Assembly (NCBI GenBank): GCA_034440635.1
Contig: JAOTON010001615.1
Span: 506,501 to 570,500, forward strand
Direction of reading: 5' to 3'
DNA length: 64,000 nt
From: Lepas anatifera
Lineage: Eukaryota; Arthropoda; Thecostraca; Lepadidae
The notes beneath the pieces are model-generated. The model was not told where the DNA came from, did no database searches, and was given only the letters and a program-made list of their open reading frames with translations. Position 1 is the stretch's first letter; every line of letters starts with the position of its first letter. The position numbers were made by a program, and so were the translations under genes. Positions 58,801 to 64,000 of the stretch are shown here, in pieces.

Positions 58801-58922
58801 TGTTGTTTCCACTGACATTGATATTCGACACCACTGTTTTATCGCCATGACTTTATCTGTCATTGAGATGTTTCATGCCCGTTGATGATTGGACAATAAA
58901 CTAAACTAAACTAAACTAAACG
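55840..58922 (+). pseudogene. 5'-truncated CR1/Jockey-group LINE split by A6
   Basis: Linker ('NPKRFWSFQKCIKSK'), RT fingers ('NRHKACGPDNVSTRIIHE', 'FPFQWKRANIVPIHKKG'), then a frame change near 56380, 'IIYTDYSSAFQSVNHSLL', another near 56740, 'GTPEGGLLSPLLFSCFINDL', the active site FADD (56851-56862) and thumb to 57361. After A6 the same frame resumes ('NHKIDASFLLECFPL') and stops at 58747-58749. The 3' UTR ends in (AAACT)n (58890-58922). No endonuclease is present. Related to the relic at 9235. Confidence 0.88.
57362..58397 (-). mobile_element. A-family TTAA element A6 inside a LINE ORF
   Basis: TTAA 57362-57365 and 58394-58397, reverse orientation like A3. The LINE frame continues across it with one TTAA kept. 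Confidence 0.93.
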
Positions 58923-59175
58923 AAATAGACAATATGCACCACGAAACCTGCTAACTGGAGCCATATGTAGTAAGGCTTTTGAAGGAGACATTATTACCAT
59001 TTCGTTTCTTCAGCCATCTAAAATTTATCTACAACTTTTTTCAATGATTAATGACCCTCCCCTCATCTGCATCTTATAGGGAATTACTTTTCGTCCAACT
59101 GACACAAAAGTGACAGTTGACACTCTGCAAGTGAAACAACCCGTTATATTATCTGCTCCTCTCCTTTTATCGAAC

Positions 59176-60172
59176 TTAACCCTCGCCTCGGTGGGAGGTG
59201 TTTGAACAACCCCCCTCGAGTTTCTCTGGCAGCACAAAAACACGGCGGCGCAAAACGCCGTTGTACTTGGCACACTTTCTCCTTGATCAATTCTGCAACT
59301 TTGCTAAAAATTTCAAGGTTGGGTTATCTCAGGTCAGGTCACCAGTGCGGGTCAAGTGACTCCACCTAAAAAATGTTTAAGGTGACATAAGTAAGAAATG
59401 CGTGAATCTATCTAACTGAAACTTTCACCAAATAATTGGCCATCGAGTGCTACAACATATATTCCGGGGTTTTTCATATCGATGACCTAAGGTCAAGTAC
59501 AGACCAAGACCTCTCCATTGGAAATGCAGGGGAAAGCCCGAAATTGGGCTGTATTTATGTAGATACAGCTGGGAATACCCCTTCATATTATCCAAATTGT
59601 AGTATCCCGGGCCCATTTCCAGGCTCATGTTGAAATTTCTGACCTGTGACCTTTGAGAGATCATCAGGGCCTACCTAAGCAGTTATCAAACGTAGGTCAA
59701 TAAATTTACATGAAATAATGAAACCTATTTTATTTTAATACCATTGCGTTTGGATTGCTATTACAAGCCCATTGATATGCATGTTGCCAAGGCTTGGTCG
59801 AAAAGTGGCCTTGACCTGACCTGAAGTCGGGTAATCTTTGTGTTTTGACCTAGTATAGTCATATTATAAATCATTCAACACGCCTTAACGAGAGGAATCT
59901 GATGGTGCCAAAAAAGCATTCTAACTCATCTCTGTCAGATGCTAGAGCCCAAAAACTCTACTCTAACATGCCACCTCCTTTGACCTGCTCTGGCTTCAAT
60001 ATTAACCTGATCCCAAAAGTGACTAATGTAGCTTCTTTATGAATCGTCATGGGATATCTAGCAGCGTTCAAGTTTTTTCGCTATCTTGTATAGGAGCTGA
60101 GTTCGAGGGGACTGTTTGAAAAACTCCCACCTGGGCGAAGGTGGCTGGAAGGCTTACCGGGACGTGTGTTAA
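59176..60172 (+). mobile_element. H-family TTAA element H1, complete
   Basis: TTAA 59176-59179 and 60169-60172. Left end CCCTCGCCTCGGTGGGAGG with a GC-rich partial palindrome, then the 'cggcggcgcaaaacgccg' hairpin. The left half is homologous to family E ('gatgacctaaggtca', 'gacctctccattggaaat'). The right half matches 1-312. About 1.0 kb, with no coding capacity. Confidence 0.8.
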
Positions 60173-61289
60173 CTGAACTTGAGAGCCCACCAGGAACGCC
60201 TAAGGAGGTACGGAAGAGAGTGGGAGGCGGGCCTCCAAGCCACTGTCTGTATGCGTGCCTGCAAATGGTGGCGAGGGTCCCAGTCCTGCTGCCTAGAATA
60301 GAGTGGGCTGCCCCACACCCGGAGCGTTTTCTGCTCTGGAAAAGCAATGCTACCACCAAGGGAAAGTGCAAGGGTGACTAGAAACTAGAACACCCAGCTC
60401 CAACTGCCTCGATGTCGACTGGAGAGTACGAAGCGTACCTTTCCGTACAGGGCTATTGCCCACTGGAGCACGCTTCCCAGGGACGTCACTCGGATCCAAA
60501 AGCTGAATGCAATAAATAAGTATTTCCACAGAAAACTTTAGGATGAATAATAACTTGGACGGTATGCCTAGTTATAGCGTGTATTTTATGTGTGCTGCTC
60601 ACCACCTGTGTGTCAAAGGCGTTACGACACCTGATGTACGAGTGTGTGGTATCTGTGAATACCTATATATAACGATGGAATATGTAACGATACCTGAAAA
60701 ACCCAAATAATTGGACGGGACTCGTGCTATGAATACAGAATACAGAATACAGAGTACTGACGCACCGCTCCATCAACGCTGCCGTGGAACTTTATTTTGT
60801 GTGCGCCTATCTTTAGCCAGGTATTTCCATGTATGACATGTAAATACAGACGTTTGCATGTATGACAGACATAACATAAAAAAGCTAGAGCATGTGCGAT
60901 GCTCACCCAACGGAACGCTTCGCTGAACACGCTGTAATAGGCTCTTAACAATAGTTTCTCTGGACTAATGTCTATATTGCAAGAGCACATTTGAAGTCCG
61001 CAACGGCATGAAAGCTATCGGAGAAGCTCAAGTTAGACTAGACTCTAAGTGAGCGACAAGCTGGCGCCAATATTCGCCACAGATAGGCCAAACAGGTCAC
61101 GTTTCACCTCGCTGCATACCTGCCAGGAGGATACTTCGATCAATGCTGTCCCATGTGCCGGGAGAGAACTTTGAAAATGATTGGAGGTACTAAAATTCGA
61201 CGCAATGTCAATGACCATCATATAAAAAGAGCATCACAATAAAAGCGTGTCTTGACCTTCCCTCAGGCTAGTTGAACTGAACAAGCCCC
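60173..61289. other. Unassigned spacer
   Basis: No gene or repeat boundary is supported; short 'aatacag' repeats occur at 60730-60752. Confidence 0.4.
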
Positions 61290-62145
61290 TTAACACGCGC
61301 ATTGACGGGGGCGGGTACCCGCCCCCTCGGGTTTTTCGGATACAGCAGAAAAATGGCAGCGCGCAGCGCCGCCATACTTGGTATACCTTTTCCCTCATCA
61401 TTTTTGCAACTTCTGTGAAAATGTTAAGGATAGGTCATCTCAGGTCAGGTCACCAGTACAGGTCAAGTGACCCGACCTCAAAAAAAGTTTAAGATAGCAT
61501 AAGTCGGAGCAGGGTGAACTTATCCAATTGAAACTCATAGCACATAATGGGCTCACCGAGTTCTCTAAAATATGTTCCGGTATTTTTGATATCGATGACC
61601 TAAGGTCAGGTACAAAGCATGACCTCTCCATTGGTAATACAGGGGAAATATGGTTTTTACTGAATAACTCAGTAACAGATGGTGATAGAGCGTTTATTTT
61701 AGCTTCATTAGACTCGCCTTGGCTTTGCAGTTCTAATGATATTCATTTTATATAATTTGACCCTGACCTGACCTCAGGTCAGGTCAAATCTTTGATTTGA
61801 CCTAGCAAGGTCAAATCATATATCATTCGATTCGGCTTGCTGCGAGGATTCATACAGTTCAAGTTGTTTTGCTCTATCTTTACTTGTTCAGATGTAATGG
61901 CCGAAAAACTTGATTTACATGTTATCCCTATGACGGCATGTGACGGCATGTTTTTGACCTCTGGTGACCTTAAATGTGACCTGACAAAAAAATGGTTCAA
62001 ATATTTTCGATGGAGAAGCGGATGGGCTACCCAACGCCGTTTACCGTTTTTTGCTACCTACCGGGGTTCTCGAGATCTTAGGGGGCGGGTACCCGCCCCT
62101 CGTCAATCCGAAGGTGGCTCAGACCCCCGTCAATGCGCGTGTTAA
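61290..62145 (+). mobile_element. E-family TTAA element E4, complete
   Basis: TTAA 61290-61293 and 62142-62145. Termini CACGCGCATTGACGGGGG and its inverse, GGGTACCC palindromes at both ends. 856 bp. Shares its right TTAA with G5. Confidence 0.88.
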
Positions 62146-63157
62146 CACGCACCCCGTTGGGGTCCCTGGCATGACGCGCCCCGCGGGGGACGTTTTTCGC
62201 CCCCTTTGTATCTCATTCCCCACGAAAGCTAAAAGAAAATTACGGGCGGTGTTCAAAAGGTTTTGACAAGACGAAGATATTTTATAGAATAATTTTTATG
62301 TCAGGTCAATATTGAGGTCAGCATAGGTAAAAAAATGTTCCATAGGCTTACAACAGAGCAGTGTACGCCGCTCTCTCTAGATCTGCCCTCAGGGAAGCTA
62401 GATAAAATATTTATGCATCACTGGATTCCTCTCATCACAGAAAATCGAATGATGTATAATATGACCTTGCTAGGTCAAATAGTAAAAATGGCCTGACCTC
62501 GAGCTATGTCAGGGCCAAAGAGAGACCTGATATGGTCATGTTGCATATAGATCGACTCCCCGTGACAATATAAGCATAATGCAATCAAAATAGGAGTTTA
62601 TCTCAATTCAGTGAGAAGTTATTGACAAAACATCACTCTATGCTCCCGTGACCTGACATGACCTTTGAGAGGTTAGATGCTCAACAACTCAACTGTATGG
62701 TCAAGATCGTGGTAAGAATAGACGGTTTGAGGATTTTCAGTTTATCTGTCTAGTATTTACTGAAAACGTGCCCATTCTATTTTTCACCACAGACTTATAA
62801 TGGGGTAACCAAAAAATTGGCCCCACCTTAGGTCAACAATATCGAAATTACGAGATAGCAGATTTGTAGACCCTAATAATCTTATTATATTGTGGAAGGT
62901 TCAAACTGATCGGTTCGCTGATATTCCCTGGGCGCCGCTTCAAACTCGTGATTTTAGTTTTTTAAGTTGGGTTACTTAACCTTGAATAACTCCTTGACAT
63001 GACATGACCTTTACTCAAAAATTTGTGCAGATGTGTAAAATTGATCAGAAATAATGTACTGTAAGTTTCATTGTCCTGCGTCTCTTCGTTTTTGAGCTAT
63101 CTGGGGAAAACCAGGAGGGAGGGGGCGAGTTTCGCCCCCCAGTGGGGCGTATGTTAA
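62142..63157 (+). mobile_element. G-family TTAA element G5, complete
   Basis: TTAA 62142-62145 (shared with E4) and 63154-63157. Same orientation and body as G1, 1,016 bp. Confidence 0.88.
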
Positions 63158-63309
63158 AACTTTTTGTTGAAATGAAGACTAATACAATTTGAAGCAGCTT
63201 TTAACACTTATTTCACGTTTCATTGAGGGTGACCAGGTGCCCCTAAGTGGATAGATAAATACCACTGCCTGAATAACGCAAGTAAGGGCTGTTGGCTCGG
63301 TTTCCGAGC

Positions 63310-64000
63310 TTAACACTCGCATTGACGGGGGCGGGTACCCGCCCGCCTCGGGTTTTTCAAAGATAGGAGAAATATGGCGGCGCGTAGCGCCGCCGTACTT
63401 GGCATACCTTTTCTAGCATCCTTTTTACAACTTATATGAAAAATTTAAGGTTAGCTCATCTCAGGTCAGGTCACCAGTACAGGTCAAGTGACCTGACCTC
63501 AAAAAAAGTTTAAGATAGCATAAGTCGGAACAGAGTGAATTTATACGATTGAAACTCATATCACACAATGGGCCTACCGACTTCTCTAAAACACGTTCCA
63601 GTATTTTTGATATCGATGACCTAAGGTCAGGTACGAGCCATGACCTCTCCATTGAAAATACATTGGAGTTTGGACTGAATAACTCAGTAACGGATCGTGA
63701 TAGAGCGTTTACGGGAACTCTATTACTTTGCGGCTCAAATGATATGCATTGTATATAATTTGACCTTGGCCTGACCTCAGGTCAGTTCAAATCTTTGATT
63801 TGACCTAGCAAGGTCATGTTATATATCATTCGATTCGACTTGCTGCGAGGATTCATCTAGTTCAAATCGTTCTGCTCTATCTTAACTTGTTAAGATGTAA
63901 TGGCCGAAAACCTTCATGTTATCCCTATGGCGGCATGTTTTGACCTCTTGTGACCTTAAATTTGACCTGAAAAAAGGTTCAAATGTTTGCGATAGAGAAG
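63310..64000 (+). mobile_element. E-family element E5, cut by window end
   Basis: Left TTAA 63310-63313, CACTCGCATTGACGGGGG and the GGGTACCC palindrome as in E1. The body follows E1 to the window edge. More diverged than E1 or E4, with small deletions (for example near 63665 and 63700). Confidence 0.85.

Noticed and set aside
896..63758. Recurring ~60-90 aa ORFs inside E elements on both strands
   Set aside because: They recur because the element recurs; they are broken differently in each copy and lack coding-type conservation.

Overview
The window reads as a piece of a repeat-laden animal genome, most likely an arthropod and perhaps a crustacean. This rests on the transposon classes present (Ty3/gypsy, I-like and CR1/Jockey-like LINEs, a Penelope-like element with a GIY-YIG nuclease, a tRNA-derived SINE) and on the only clear host gene, a family 92 glycosyltransferase. 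Species cannot be fixed from the sequence. I see no rRNA, CRISPR array, operon or functional tRNA gene.

Host genes: one confident gene, the GT92-type glycosyltransferase exon at 7150-8871 (+), with a polyadenylation signal 34 bases after its stop and a ~59-bp minisatellite just upstream. A second, weaker candidate is a small secreted or membrane protein at 32533-32907 (-).

The rest is mostly layered mobile DNA. A related group of non-autonomous elements dominates. They start and end in TTAA, carry GC-rich palindromes at both termini, and are packed with AGGTCA / TGACCT motifs. I group them as families A (14421, 15816, 24297, 36518, 48238, 57362), D (16610), E (404, 38836, 44519, 61290, 63310), G (33570, 42838, 45362/53595, 62142), H (1, 59176) and I (4094). 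None encodes a transposase. Two insertions have an 'empty site' inside this window, which shows TTAA-specific insertion (piggyBac- or Kolobok-like).

Layout: 1-6.6 kb, H, E and I elements plus unassigned DNA; 6.6-8.9 kb, minisatellite and GT92; 9.2-11.4 kb, decayed LINE; 11.4-12.9 kb, foldback repeat; 13.7-18.97 kb, DNA element 'C-B' holding A1 and A2 (A2 itself split by D), then the Ty3/gypsy element (18967-28645, 5-bp TSD, near-identical LTRs) split by A3; 28.65-32.38 kb, a 3.7-kb element with ~740-bp inverted arms around a second C-B copy; 33.6-34.6 kb, G1; 35.3-38.5 kb, LINE and Penelope fragments with A4; 39.9-42.7 kb, a Penelope-like element split by a LINE; 42.8-43.9 kb, G2 holding a SINE; 44.5-54.3 kb, E3, then a G element split by a nearly complete I-like LINE, itself split by A5; 55.8-58.9 kb, a LINE split by A6; 59.2-64 kb, H1, E4, G5 and E5.

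All six A copies lie inside other transposable elements. The nesting gives relative ages: C-B before gypsy before A3, G before LINE before A5, and A2 before D. The most promising undescribed system is this TTAA / GC-palindrome / AGGTCA-rich superfamily. Family letters are mine; all alignments were made by eye.
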